Shown piece after piece: positions 36,514-48,369 of a stretch of 64,000 nucleotides of DNA. The notes under the pieces are model-generated. The model did not search any database. It saw only the letters and a program-made list of their open reading frames with translations, and was not told the origin of the DNA. A program made the translations under genes and the position numbers. Every line of letters begins with the position of its first letter. Within the stretch, counting starts at the first letter, position 1. The DNA comes from Owenia fusiformis (Eukaryota; Annelida; Polychaeta; Sabellida; Oweniidae): assembly GCA_903813345.2 (NCBI GenBank), contig CAIIXF020000004.1, forward strand, positions 9,186,196-9,250,195. The letters run 5' to 3'.

Positions 36514-37328
36514 CAGTGTGTCTATAAAACGCAACAAGCAAAATATTGCAAAATCACAAAATCAGTGATACCTACATTTATTCCATTTAGTTAAACATGA
36601 AGACACGTGTCTCTTCTTTCCAATGATATGTCATTCATTCATATATGACCCCGGACCACTGAATAATCATTCCTTTTGCACAATGGTCAAACATCTACCC
36701 TGGACCAAGGTTTAGACATAGCACACTACGCCAAAGAATCAGCAATGAGATTGCTGCTCTCTACCAGAACCCGCATATGATTCAAAGAGCTATGCGTGAC
36801 ATGAAGAGAAGAGCCAATATCTACTTGCAGAGAAATGATGGGCATGAAATGTAGTTTGCACGAGTTATAATTCTTAAGAAAACAGAAAATGATAGTGACT
36901 TTAATTGACTGTTTTGATAATGCCACTGCCACTTCTTTTTTCCATATGTTTGATGACGCTGTTAACTAAATTATCAACTATCATGGATACCGATAAACAC
37001 ATTAAGTGAAATCATTTTTTCTTAGGAGAACTAAGTCTGAAATGTATGCCATGTAAGCCTTGTGACCAGAAGTTAATTCCTTACCCCAATTACATAACGA
37101 TTTACCTGCTTGCATATTAAGGATCAGTTGAATTAGGATGTTTCAAACTTGGCACAATGGTATTTTCACCTATGTGCGAAGAAATAATGATTAATCAGTG
37201 GTCCATGATCCAATTGACATATCATTTGAAAGAGGAGACATGTGGCTTCATTATAAACTAAATGAAATTGATGTAATTATCACTGAATTTATGGTAATGT
37301 TTTTCTTTGTTGAGTTTTTAGACGCACT
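36514..37328. mobile_element. Internally deleted mariner-type element with ~110-bp TIRs
   Basis: The element is flanked by TA on the left (36512-36513). It begins CAGTGTGTCTATAAAACGCA, and its right end carries the diverged complement ending TTTTTAGACGCACTA at ~37329. The arms match over >100 bp (AATGATATGTCATT versus AATGATATGTCAATT after inversion). Between them only the end of the transposase gene survives. Confidence 0.7.
36726..36854 (+). pseudogene. C-terminal remnant of a DD41D-type transposase
   Basis: The plus strand reads LRQRISNEIAALYQNPHMIQ RAMRDMKRRANIYLQRNDGHEM and a stop. It aligns in pattern with the last ~40 residues of the intact transposase at 54.5 kb (RITDEVNVLRQDRGLIRRAV, then RRARVCVERDGGH). 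Everything upstream, including the catalytic core, is deleted. It lies inside the deleted element 36514-37328. Confidence 0.7.
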
Positions 37329-37470
37329 AAGATTTAATAGAGACACACGTAGGGTTAAGACAAGGTCTAACTTATATATGAAAGATAATCGCAACTAACC
37401 AGGATAAATAACATGTTCCCCAATTTACTACCCAATTTTAGGGAGTGTCATCCATCACAATTTAGAATAT

Positions 37471-40400
37471 TTAGTCAATGTATTTATATCTATATCCGTA
37501 CATTATCTTCCCATTATCTAAGAGTTTAGCACCCATTTTTGCATTCATCTGTATAGACTGTTCATTATTTGCTAACACTATCCAAAACGGTCGTTCATTT
37601 TGCTCGTATATTTTTCTACACAGCAATAACTGCACAGCTGTACCAAGTCCTTGACGTCTATGGGATTCAGTCACATTTAACATCAGCATCTCACCATTGA
37701 ATGCAGTCAACATATGCGCAATAACTTCATCTTTATCATTCCTTAGACATATATTTGGAAAGTTTTTAATGCAGAACTCTATTCCTGTTGTGACGTTCGG
37801 GTCATCTGTATGGATATGCTGCCAGCGCCGCTGAACTAGAACGGCTTCATCAAGGCGCAGTGTTGAACAAGTTAACTGCTTTATAGATGGTACTTCTCTT
37901 GAAATATAGACATATTTATTATGCAGTGTCACTATTTGGAGAGATAATTTCAATTATTTGAAAAATGTTATTTTAGTGCTCATTGGGTTACTGAAAAAAT
38001 GTTCATCAGCGTAAGAACCAAGTAAAATTTGTCAGAGATTAGGCTGTGTTCTAAAAATGGCACCCAGAAATTGTTGGTATGAGTGGCTAAAATCTTTTAG
38101 TATTTTTCATACTTACATTAAGGCATTGTTAATGTCATCCTCCTGTATTGAGAATGTCTTTCCTTCCAGACCTTCACCCCAAGTAACCCAACCATATGTC
38201 TGAGCGACCTCATCGAATATAGATTTTTGTGTTTCAGATAGTCCTATAACGTTACAAGACTGTATTGTATGTAATGTATGTATTCTTTATGTAATTAATA
38301 AACAATAAGTCTTGGTTGTTAGAAAACATTAATGACCAAGGGGCGTTATCTAACTAACTTAAACCACACAATGGGCACTGGCACTTATCAAAGGTAAGTG
38401 GTCCATGATCCAATTTTAGAAAATTTGATTTCTTTTGTATTAACTATAATAATAATAGGATTTTATTAGTACTGATGCCCTTTTAGGGCCAAACGTACAT
38501 CCAATATACAATTTTCAATAACAGTAAATATAGGCAATACAGTAAAGAAAATAGTGTTAACTATGAGGTAAGTGTATTGAGAATTTAGCGGGTGTAATTC
38601 GTTCAGCTACAGTGCACTGTATTTAACAGGGCATGCATAGTTTTAAGTTTAATTCTTTTGTGTTTACTATTCAACTATTGAAGAGTAAATAGGGTATAGT
38701 AATTAGTTAAGCTTTACTGCACTGCATGAGCCAGTCAATCATCTTTTGTGCCACGCTGGTTTTGGATAGCTAATGCCAAGTGTACATTCTTAAAAAACAA
38801 TATAAAATAATGCACTCCTCTTTGTTATAGCTGGGTATTCTTAAAAATAAAAGACAGTCCATTCTATTGTGTTTCTACCTTAGTGCGATTTAATTGCATC
38901 TTTTCATTTAGACATTTACATGGTATACAATTATATAGGGTAAAAAAAGAATAACATAAAAGTTACATACTGTATGCAACAAATTACATGGCCTTAACAT
39001 CATCTGATCTTGGTTTATTACCTTGGAGTATGTTGGACCCATTTCTCAAAACAGACCTGCCTCAATTTTCGTGAAAACCCCAAATATCTTTGGTTTTAGG
39101 AATATTGAAATGAAAAGTTCAGTTCATTAGTAAATACTGACTGACTTAGAAATCACAAAATGGTTATTGTAGAAAGTATTATATGAAACAAAAGTTCGAC
39201 TTCACATTGGAAAGCACGTTTAAGCAAGTCTATGTTTGACGTTTTTTCTATATTGTCAAACAAAAACAGATTCTAACATGTGGTATAATCACCGTGAATA
39301 AGTTTTATGATTCCCTCGAGGTACTCAGCAAGTTTCAGGTTTCTATCTCACATCGAGTTTGATATTTTTCCCTAATGAAGCAAATGTGAAAAATCGAAAA
39401 TATGCGAGCGTTTGCGAGAGGGATGGACTATGGAGAGTTTACTGGAGTGACATACCATACGTAAACAAATATTTTTCTGTATTCCGGGTCCAATCAATGA
39501 CATCGTTATTCGACATCATTTTTCTAAACAAAGCATCATTCTTGTCTTCTCTGAGTATGTAGAAGATGAAGCACCAGTAAACCGGCCATGCTTCAGAGGA
39601 GCTCTACAAGCATAAACACGTGTGGATTATACACAAAGAATGGGTCGCACTTTGTCACCTGATATCTCCGAAACCCTCTTACCTCTACTTCTAAAACTTT
39701 GCACATGTGAAACAACTAATCTCCTTAATATAAAAATGAAATTTTAGTTTTATCATTCAAAATTATTGGCAATGGAATCAAAAATATGAGTCTAATAACG
39801 CATGTTCCCGATAATTTTAATATGACGTCAATCCTTGTTACACTTGAACAATTGATCAAATTTTGGTTTTTCATCTTCTCTGAAGATGGTGCACAAATGT
39901 TTTTTTTTTATTTCAATTTTCAAGGTAGTAGCTTAATACGGAGCTTTGATTAAACCAAATAACCCTACGCCACCAGAGGTTGAATGACTTAGTACAGGGT
40001 GTTAAAAACGCAACCCAATCTTGGAAAATACTTATCCAATAGTGTTCATATTTTCAGGAAAGAAAGAAGAGACTGTGTATTTTAGCTCCTGTTGTTAGTT
40101 AGTTGTAACTTGTAAAAAATGATGTCTTGTACATCTGCACAAAAGGCAGCTGTACAAGGAAAACACCTGCCTTGGACACCTGGTCAAATGTTCAGTTCGT
40201 CTTCACCACTATGAATCAATGAGAGAAATATCTGTTATATCAAGATTTAGAGGAGATCAATCGTTTCTGATAATTTTTTCTGTACTCCCGTACGGGAATA
40301 TTATAAGTTATTCAATGATTCGAGTGAAATACAGAAAATATTCTTCCCGAGAAGGTTGTATTTCACGATGCGCTAGCAGAGTGAAATACAGACGTTCAAG

Positions 40401-43400
40401 GGAAGAATATTTTCTGTATTTCACAAGAAATCATTGAATAACGTTTTTATTCCATGATTACCCATATAAAACTCGCCTAAATCAAGTCAGTTGGCTTGGG
40501 GCCGGAGAAACAGATCAACCTTCTCACCTCAGAGATATTTTACATCAATATTCCTTCAAAATCTTTATGTCCTTGTTGTTTGCTTTTTTTCCTCTTAAAA
40601 TTATTAATTGTGGTGATCACAGTATACGTTTCTGATATTTGAATCAGATATTTATAGCAAAATTCAAAGATAAGCATGCGTTGGTGTAAAGTAATCGCCA
40701 TTGATTTTTTCAGTAACAGTCATATCCTGGATGGAAATCTGGGGCGTTGGGATACTGGACCGTATCCCAACGCTGACGTCATTGACACAGGAAAGTGCGT
40801 GTAAATACAGAATATATTTAAGTCACGTGGACCAATCAAATTGCAGGGAATTTCACCATCATGGAATAAGAACAAATATATCGATTGAAAAATAGGTGTG
40901 AAAATCCCCATGTTAAACCCGATGGTTGAAAAAAGGAAGTATAAATTTGTTCCTCCGCGAACTGCATCATGGGAATTATTTTGATGAAAATCTTTCGCGT
41001 CTCTTCTTTTGAAGAGGGAACAACGAATACGACAATTGATCAATGTTTCAAGTGTAACAAGGATTGACGTCATATTGAAATTGACCCAAATATATCAGGA
41101 ATTTGAAAGAATAAAACTGAAACTTCATTTTTATATCAGAGATATAACTAGTTTTACATGTGCAAAGGATCCGTACCCATAAGTGTACATATAAGGACTT
41201 AGAAATTTTTTGAAAAGGTTAAATTGGAATTCCAGCATTATTCTTATATAATATGAATCTTTAAGAAGTATATTTTCAACAAATCACAAAAATAATATTT
41301 AGAATATGGTAAAAAGTTGTTTTTACAGTGATTCTTAACACATGTCATTCTGACTCTTAAAGTGAGTAATTTTCACATATTTTACAAAACCTTTAATAAA
41401 ATCTTGATTTTTTGTAAATACACTTAAACTGACTTGACAGTATAAAACTACATTGTGTCTGGGCATAATAACCTTCACTAAGCAGATCAACCATGCATAG
41501 ATACTTTGTAATCCTATTGTTTTGAAAGGCACCCTATTGTGTTCTTGTTTTAAAGAATGGATGACCTTATATAGTCACTGACAGATTGAGGTGCTTCCGC
41601 AGGTCAGACCCCTCTGATTTTACCTTTATTATTTAGTATTGACATTATTGCATAGTTCAAACATGAAATGAGAGAGGGTCCTGGCTGCGGAAGATATACA
41701 ATGTGAAAGTATAGCAAAAAAATAGTTTAAAAAGGAGGCCATATTGGATCTGCCAGACACCAAGGCAACAAACTATCAGACAAGTATCAAATGGGTCAAT
41801 TTATTTTTGATTTACCAGTCATGCATGCCTCTGAAGAGGAAACGTTGCAGAGGGACTGAATTGATATCCATTTAGTCATTAAAGGGACATCGTTTGTAAG
41901 GTAGTTCTCATGCTAATGAACACTAAAATGTTTTAAACAAATAATCAAATGGGCCAATCTTCTTTTGATTCATCAGTCATGTCTATCCCTTGAAATGATA
42001 TGTTGAAGAGACATTGAATTAATATCCATTTAGCCATTAAAGGGACACTCCTTGTAAGGGAGTTCTCACCCAAAGAAACAAATAGGCCAATCTATCTTTG
42101 ATCGATCATTCCCCTGATGATGATATATTGCAGAGGGACCGAGTCATTATCCATTCAGTCATTTAAAGGGGCATTGCTTGTAAGATAGTTCTCATCCTAA
42201 TGAACACTAAACTATATTTAACAAAGAATCAAAGGGTCAATATACTTTTGATTCATCAGTCATCCCTGCCCATGAATGTAATATATTGCTGAGGGGCTGA
42301 ATCAATATACATTTACCCATTTAATGAGACAGTTGCTTGTAAGGTAGTTCTCAACTAATGGGTCAATCTATTTTTGATTCTTCATTCAATTGCCTACCCT
42401 TGAAGATAATATATTGCTGAGGGACTAATTCCATGTAGCTGTTTAAAGGGACACTGCTTGCAAGGTAGTTCTCACCAAAAGAAACAAAATGGTTAATTTA
42501 TTTTTTAAGCTTGTCCCAAAAGATGATATATTGCTGAAAGACAGAATCAATATTCATTTAGCCATTAAAGGGACACTGCTTGTAAGATATTTCTCATCCG
42601 AAGTCAAACTAAAATATTTCACTTCATAATAATTATATGTCACACAATGGATAGATTAAAATACCTCCACTTGTTTGATAGAAAAACAATGGGTTTCAAA
42701 TTGACGAAAAACTCTCCTACATGCACCTTTTCAATTTTAAAAAGCAACCATTTGACTTTATACCTTTAGCTTCAATTGAATTATTCTTTGAAAATGCCAT
42801 ATAAATATATCATATATTGGAAAGTCACAACTAGATTTTTAATATTTGAGTTGAATATGTCTCTGTCACATTTGCTTCGGCGACTGTATGGTTAAATATT
42901 TCTACGGTCAATAGCAATCGCCCGCCGGAGCATGTCAACGGCCACAGAATATATTGTTGGATCCTATTTATCAGATTGCGGAGTTTCATACAATCTTCAC
43001 TGCGACATATCAGTCTCAAAACTTTCATTGCAAGAAGTCATGTTGAGGAAAAGTGTAATAACATGTTTTACCGAAGTTAGATCTTTTGGTCGACTGATGA
43101 TAATGTTGAAGTTTGGAAAATCATCCACGATAAATGCAAAGTCCGTCACTGCCTCCTGTAAACAATTCCTTAACAAACATACCATCTGAAAATATGATCC
43201 TTCAATTATAATTTTTGAATCAGTGAATTGATACTTTTCTGATGAATCCATATACGTAAATGAACCATTTCTCAAAATATGGCAGATACATAAATGCATT
43301 TACAGCTCACTTGTATTGGCAAATGCTTTGAATTACAAAATCAGATATAATATGGCTACTTACCTGAATCCTAAGGTACTCATCCGTTGGTTGATTCAAC

Positions 43401-43447
43401 GTTTCAAGGGCAATTTCAATCTCCCTTCGGTTCAGTGTATATGCCAT
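37471..43447 (-). CDS. GLYAT-like (glycine N-acyltransferase family) GNAT protein, five exons
   Basis: Five minus-strand exons join in phase: 43447-43364, 43185-43072, 39603-39456, 38243-38117 and 37897-37471. They give 299 residues, the usual size of GLYAT proteins (~296), from ATG (MAYTLNRREIEIALETLN) to stop. Family landmarks are IVDDFPNFNIIISRP (48-62), matching the family's D-x-W-P-D-F segment; NNDVIDWTRNTEKYLF (~97-112); FCIKNFPNICLRND (~199-212); and VTESHRRQGLG (233-243), the acetyl/acyl-CoA pyrophosphate loop of the GNAT fold. Glu235 aligns with the catalytic Glu proposed for mammalian GLYAT. The family transfers acyl groups from acyl-CoA to glycine or other amines for detoxification; the substrate here is unknown. 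No clear mitochondrial presequence is visible. Introns 2 and 3 contain several repeats. All four junctions have GT-AG signals and consistent phase. Confidence 0.87.
39993..40220. mobile_element. Partial mariner-type end (CAGGGTGTTAAAAACGCAAC)
   Basis: TACAGGGTGTTAAAAACGCA resembles the TIR of the element at 36514 (CAGTGTGTCTATAAAACGCA). Some 150 bp further on, the block around 40138-40195 (CTGCACAAAAGGCAGCTGTA, CACCTGCCTTGGACACCTGG) is loosely like the interior at ~36680. No opposite end was found. Confidence 0.35.
40308..40441. repeat. Palindromic MITE (~43-bp arms)
   Basis: TTATTCAATGATTCGAGTGA, CAGAAAATATTCTTCCC on the left and GGGAAGAATATTTTCTG, AATCATTGAATAA on the right form a stem with a ~45-bp loop. 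It also contains a second internal GTGAAATACAG copy. Confidence 0.7.
41780..42610. repeat. Tandem repeat of ~125/158-bp units in GLYAT-like intron 2
   Basis: About six degenerate copies are marked by ATCCATTTAGTCATTAAAGG (at ~41868, 42027, 42152, 42308, ~42434, 42555) and GTAAGGTAGTTCTCA. Spacing alternates near 125 and 158 bp, the longer form having an extra CTAATGAACACTAAA block. Non-coding. Confidence 0.75.
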
Positions 43448-44325
43448 TTTCTCACATAACACTACACGTCTACCTACAATCAAAGTTGATCTTTATTTCA
43501 AACACTAACAACATCGTGATATTGCAAATAAAGTTATCTTGTTCGACGCTCGTTGATGTCAAAGTCCAAGTCATGATCCTGTCCTTCTTGTATAAACTAC
43601 TAAGTTTTACTACTTTTTTGTTGAATACCTGTATAAACAGAATGTCCTGTGATTAAAAAGATAATGATTTTCATGCACGGATGGACATGATATTTCAAAT
43701 CAGCCAATACTCTGTTTAGAAAAGAACAGCTTCAGATTAGAAAAAATTTAGGTGGAATCCGTATGTATACGCTGAAATCGACACTGCTGATGAAACCAAC
43801 CAAAAACTTATGGTCCATCATGAAACATCGAACATCACATAATGAGTTAGAGACAATAATAAAACACTCAAAAACAGATGGGTTGTTGCTTCGACAAACT
43901 AACAAACGAATACATCATATTTGATGGCCACGTTTTATTTCAAACGCTCGTAGAACTGTATAACTTAATAATTGTGACCTCGAAAACACCTATAGCATTA
44001 AACGATGGTGTCATATCTAAGCTTTTAAGGTTGGGGTAAAAGTCGCCCAAGCACAGAGAATTACAGAGACATAACCATATTTTCTCATATGAATAACCAA
44101 GATACAGCCATCTTTACCCAATGCAAGATATTGCCATCTTTCATCCTAAAAAGTCACACGTGCAAGATGAGATTTACTTGTGACATCACTGGTCTATAGA
44201 CATCAACAACATAGCAACGGATACACCGTTGCTATGGGTATCCATGCTCATTGTACAAAACTAAGTGACGTCATAACTGTGGAATTTGAGGAAGAGTAGG
44301 AGCCAATCCCGAAGAGCAACCACAA
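43448..44325. other. 5' flank of the GLYAT-like gene
   Basis: AT-rich DNA with no supported exon. A small hairpin (CATAGCAACGG / CCGTTGCTATG) lies at ~44211-44238. The promoter of the minus-strand gene should be here, but no motif is convincing. Confidence 0.4.
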
Positions 44326-45169
44326 CCTATGCAGACAGAGCCTGTGGGAAATATTGGATGCGGCGCAAATGAGCGGAGGGTGCGGAGCTAACGGTCATTT
44401 TTGAATTTAAAATTGGGGTATTTCTGAAACTAAGCCGTTTTGGGACTTCAAATATACCAAGATATGTGTATTTGACACCAAATATCAATAAAATTGTGAA
44501 AATAGTAGTGCAATTCATTTTATAGCGACGCAGTATGCCTTAAACATTTCCCAGACCTATATATTTTGAGACTATCCTTTTAATACTGCGTCCCGAGCAT
44601 TCATAAAAAATGGTGTTCAAGATACACTACCCATGCAAATTATTTTTGCATCTTGGAAGCCAGGCAGTATCTGTGGGATTTTATAAAAATTCGGAAATGT
44701 TCTTCAGATATGAGCCCCCTCTAAATATTGGGTGCGGAGCTACGTTTATGGAGCTGCTCCGCACCCAATATTTAGAGGGGGCTCATATCTGAAAAACATT
44801 TCCGAATTTTTATAAAATCACACTGATACTGCCTGGCTCTAAGATGCAAAAATAATTTGTATAGATAGTGTACCTTGAACACCATTTTTTATGAATGCTG
44901 GGGACTCAGTATTAAAAGGATAATTTCAAAATATATAGGTCTGGGAAAGGTTTAAGGCACACTGCGTCGCTATAGAATGAATTGCGCTACTATTTTCACA
45001 ATTGTATTGATATTTGGTGTCAAATACACATATCTTGGTATATTTGAAGTCCCAAAACGGCTTAGTTCCAGAAATATCCCAAATTTAAATTCAAAAATGA
45101 CCGTTAGCTCCGCACCCTCCACTCATTTGCTCCCCACCCAATATTTCCCACAGGCTCTGTCTGCATAGG
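44326..45169. repeat. 844-bp near-perfect palindrome (415-bp arms, 15-bp loop)
   Basis: The left arm 44326-44740 and right arm 44756-45169 are inverted copies with only scattered mismatches. The outer ends are CCTATGCAGACAGAGCCTGT and its complement, and the inner ends GGTGCGGAGC and GCTCCGCACC. Because the arms are so alike, the same 63-residue peptide (MNCTTIFTILLIFGVKYTYL or MNCATIFTIVLIFGVKYTYL start) is open on the minus strand of the left arm and the plus strand of the right arm. A transcript through it would form a long double-stranded hairpin. It could be a foldback MITE or a hairpin-RNA locus. No target duplication was obvious. Confidence 0.85.
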
Positions 45170-45189
45170 GTGAACCAGTAGAATTCATA

Positions 45190-45345
45190 TCAAGAACAGC
45201 ATAACTTGTATCTTTAACCTTACCAAAACTGTATACCATAAACTAGAATTAGGGAGAAAAGTGTACTTTGCACGTCTTGACACGAAATGTGCTTTTGATA
45301 CGGTATGTCATGATGCCCTTCTCTAGAAGCTCCACAATACTGGGG
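45190..45345 (+). pseudogene. Reverse-transcriptase fragment (degenerate)
   Basis: The plus strand reads NSITCIFNLTKTVYHKLELG, then RKVYFARLDTKCAFDTVCHD and ALL before a stop. This matches the RT motif with the first catalytic Asp (x-x-D-x-x-x-A-F-D-x-V-x-H) of non-LTR retrotransposons such as CR1/RTE. No ORF continues on either side, so it is a relic. It abuts the large palindrome. Confidence 0.55.
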
Positions 45346-45687
45346 GCTCAGATGCGGTACAGTGGTTACAACTGGACTGGTTCCCACTCCACCAACCCAT
45401 AAGCATGGCGAGGTCCAATCTGACTGGATGTATCTGGACGTTGCTATTGTATTATTAATTATTCCAATAAGTGGAGATACCAATACAACTTACTAAAGAG
45501 TATAGTTATGACAAATGGCGAATCACCACGATTGCACCCTCAATGTTAGTTACAAAGAAGATGGGAAACAAGCAATGGACAATAACTTTTATAAGGAAGT
45601 TTTTTTTTTTTTTTTTTTTTTTTAAATCGTGTATATATTTCTCATTTTATAACTTTGTATACAAGTACATCAGGTCATTTTACAATA

Positions 45688-45975
45688 TTACAATATTTGT
45701 GAAAAATGATATAATTTCAATTCTTGAACATTATTACAATAGTTTACAAATATAACGTACCATAAGTTGTTTAACCATTCATTAAAATAAGTATAGTTAG
45801 TGTCTTGTACCTTATAGCCAAAGACAAGAGTTTTATACTTTTTCAAGCTTAATTCAATTTTAAAATGATCTAAAATATAATTTTCAAGTTGGTCTATTAC
45901 ATTAAGTACTCTATGACATTGAAAGAACAAATGTTTATAGTCTTCTACTTGTCCGCAAATATCACACATTAACAC
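45688..45975 (-). pseudogene. LINE C-terminal zinc-knuckle segment
   Basis: It reads CDICGQVEDYKHLFFQCHRV and continues 80 residues to a stop near the poly(A) tail. This is the C-x2-C-x7-H-x4-C type knuckle found after RT in L1/Tx1 elements. It is in a different frame from the RT ORF, which ends with RWKISVNV at ~45962; the two frames overlap by 14 bp, implying a one-base indel. Confidence 0.7.
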
Positions 45976-47989
45976 TTATTTTCCATCTTAGAAGTAATTG
46001 TTTGCATGGTAAAATATAATGTAAAAGTTTGTATTTAAAATTGGCCACTTTTTTATTTTTGGATTGCTTTAAAAGTATCCAAGTCTGTTGAAACAGCATT
46101 TGACTATTTTGAATTTCACAAAGATTAATCCAAAATGATTCCAAATATGTTTTAGTTGCTATATGTTCCAACAAGATTGAATATATGTCTCTAGAACTTG
46201 CATGTTTATCCAAAAATCTATAATGCTTCAATTTACTGTCATAAAATCTTAAACTTACATTTGTATTAACATATGTACATCTGCTTGCCTCACTAAATAT
46301 TTTAACTCTATATTGAAATGGCAAAGATTGCTTAACAGTTATATATTCTGCCATCCAATTGACCCTAGATTTAAGCTTATGAAGAATTTCATCTTGGGTA
46401 CACATAAGATCATTAACATATAATATATTTGAATTTATCCAGTTTTCAAAATACAAACACTTGTTATTGAAAGTTATGTCTTTATTGTGCCATATCACCA
46501 TTTGTCTAATTTCTGCAAATGTTATGTTGTCAATTTTGGATTCTGAGCCTCCAAGAATACTCCAAGCATGGAGTAAATCTTTGTAAAATTGAGGCAAGAT
46601 ATTAAAATTACAAATATTCTCTGGTTTTCCATAAGTAGATTTAAATATCAAAGTATCTGGGAGTCCAGTTTTACTTAATATCTCTCTTGCTAGAATATTC
46701 CAACTTGCATGTTTATTCCCATACTCAATGTCTAATATCCATTTAATTTTAAAGGCCCTGAATTTAGATTTTAAGTCAGGCATTGAGAGTCCACCTTTAG
46801 ACAAAGTATTAATTAAGACAGATCTTTTAATCTTATCTCTTTTTCCATCCCACAAAAATGAATAAAGTTCTGAAGTAATTTCTTTCAAAAAAGTTTCATT
46901 TGGTGTGTCAATGCTTTTTGCTAAATACATCAGTTTAGATAATGCAAGTGTTTTAATGATAACTATTTTCCCATAAAGAGTAATCTTGCGTTTTTTCCAC
47001 AAAGACAATGACTTTCTCATTTTATCTGCTATACTATTCCAATTAAGATCATGCAATTTAGTTTGATCTATTCCAAAGTAGACACCTAATGATTTTACTT
47101 CCTGTTTCCAGGAAATATTACAAAATGTAGTATTATTATCATTTTTAAAGTTACCAAGTTTTATACCTTCTGTTTTTTCTAAGTTAAGCTCTAAACCAGA
47201 AACAGTTCCGAAACGCTGTATTTCTTTAATAGCTATATTAATAGAGTTTTTTCCATGAACAAAGAGAGTGGTGTCATCTGCAAGTTGACATATTTTGACT
47301 TCTTTGTTTCTTACTTTAATACCTTTGATTCTAGAATTATTTCTAATATTGATTGCCATTGTTTCTGCTGCAATGAGATAGATCAAAGCAGAAATGGGAC
47401 ATCCCTGCCGAATGCCCCGAGATACATCAAAATATGGTGATAAGTAACCATTATTAGCTACACAGCTTTGTATTCCATTATACAAGGTTTTAATCCAATG
47501 GATAAAACTAGTGCCAAAATTAAATTTCTTTAATGCTTCTAGAGTGAAGTCAATTTCCAAACAATCAAAACATTTTGAAAAATCTGCAAAAATAATAGCA
47601 GAATCTAATGTTTTTCTATATTTATTAGCATAATTGATTACGTCATTTATTAGCCTTATATTATATCCAATAAATCTTCCTTTAATATAGCCCTGTTGAT
47701 CTTGATTTATAATAAGTGGTAATATTTTATGAAGTCTCTGAGCTAAAATGTGGGCACATAATTTGTAATCTACATTAAGCATGGTTAAGGGTCTCCAGTT
47801 ACTTAATATTTGGTTATCATTTTTCTTATGTAACAACTTTATAATGCCTAATCTCTGAGAGAAAATTAATTGTCCTTTACTGTAACCATAATTTAAAACA
47901 TCAGTTACCATTTTACCAATTAATGGCCAAAATGTTTGATAGAATTCAACAGTTAATCCATCTTGCCCTGGAGATTTATTAAGCTTCAT
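45962..47989 (-). pseudogene. LINE reverse transcriptase (L1/Tx1 clade)
   Basis: A 675-residue open frame carries the RT domain and downstream thumb. It includes MKLNKSPGQDGLTVEFYQTF, NWRPLTMLNVDYKL, QQGYIKGRFIGYNI, FADFSKCFDCLEI (first catalytic Asp), GIRQGCPISALIYLI and QLADDTTLFV, where the usual YADD box is LADD. KSLGVYFG and the long C-terminal region follow. NKSPG-x-DGL and GIRQGCPxS are typical of L1-like RT. The upstream connector lies in another frame (ending at 47986), so the polyprotein is broken. Its long intact stretch suggests a fairly recent insertion. Confidence 0.85.
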
Positions 47990-48369
47990 GCTAAAAATAG
48001 AATTTTTGCTTCATCATAAGTAAGCTCTCCTTCACAGAGATCTGCTTCCTCTTTAGTTAATGCTCGTTGAATATTAGTATTGTCTAAATAATTTTTGATT
48101 TTATCTTTTTGTATATTTTTTGAAGTATAAAGGGTTTTATAGAAATTCTCCTGCATTTGTAATATTTCATTCTGATTACTGACTACAGTTCCATTGGGAC
48201 GTTTTAAATTATATATTGTTTGATTCTTCTGTTGGTGTTTTTCAAGGCCAAGAAAAAATTTTGTGTTACGTTCACCTTCCTCTATCCACTGTACACGTGA
48301 CCGTATTTGGGCAGCTTTCGCTTCATACTCAAGTAAAGTATTATAACGAAGTTGATATATATCATTCAC
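47986..48369 (-). pseudogene. LINE linker between endonuclease and RT
   Basis: It encodes the region just 5' of RT in L1-type ORF2: RSRVQWIEEGERNTKFFLGL, then KRPNGTVVSNQNEILQMQEN and GELTYDEAKI. W-x-x-x-GE-x-x-TKFF is diagnostic. It ends by a one-base shift in an A-run next to the RT start. At its 5' side it is cut at ~48367 by the inserted DNA transposon. Confidence 0.8.

Larger units (their letters stand above)
39700..41170. mobile_element. Inverted-repeat element in GLYAT-like intron 2
   Basis: Arms of ~200 bp, left ~39700-39900 and right ~40985-41168, share TTTGCACATGTGAAAC-like starts. They also share TATGACGTCAATCCTTGTTA next to CACTTGAACAATTGATCAA, inverted at 41038-41072. The ~1.1-kb core has no intact gene. 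It contains a mariner-like end (~39993) and a palindromic MITE (40308). Ends were not resolved to a target duplication. Confidence 0.5.

Noticed and set aside
42831-43028. Minus-strand 65-codon ORF as a GLYAT-like exon
   Set aside because: Its frame does not match the phase after exon 2, and it lacks family motifs. The exon at 39456-39603 fits both.
44327-45168. 63-residue membrane-like peptide as a real gene
   Set aside because: The ORF is duplicated only because the palindrome arms are copies of each other. There are no flanking gene signals.
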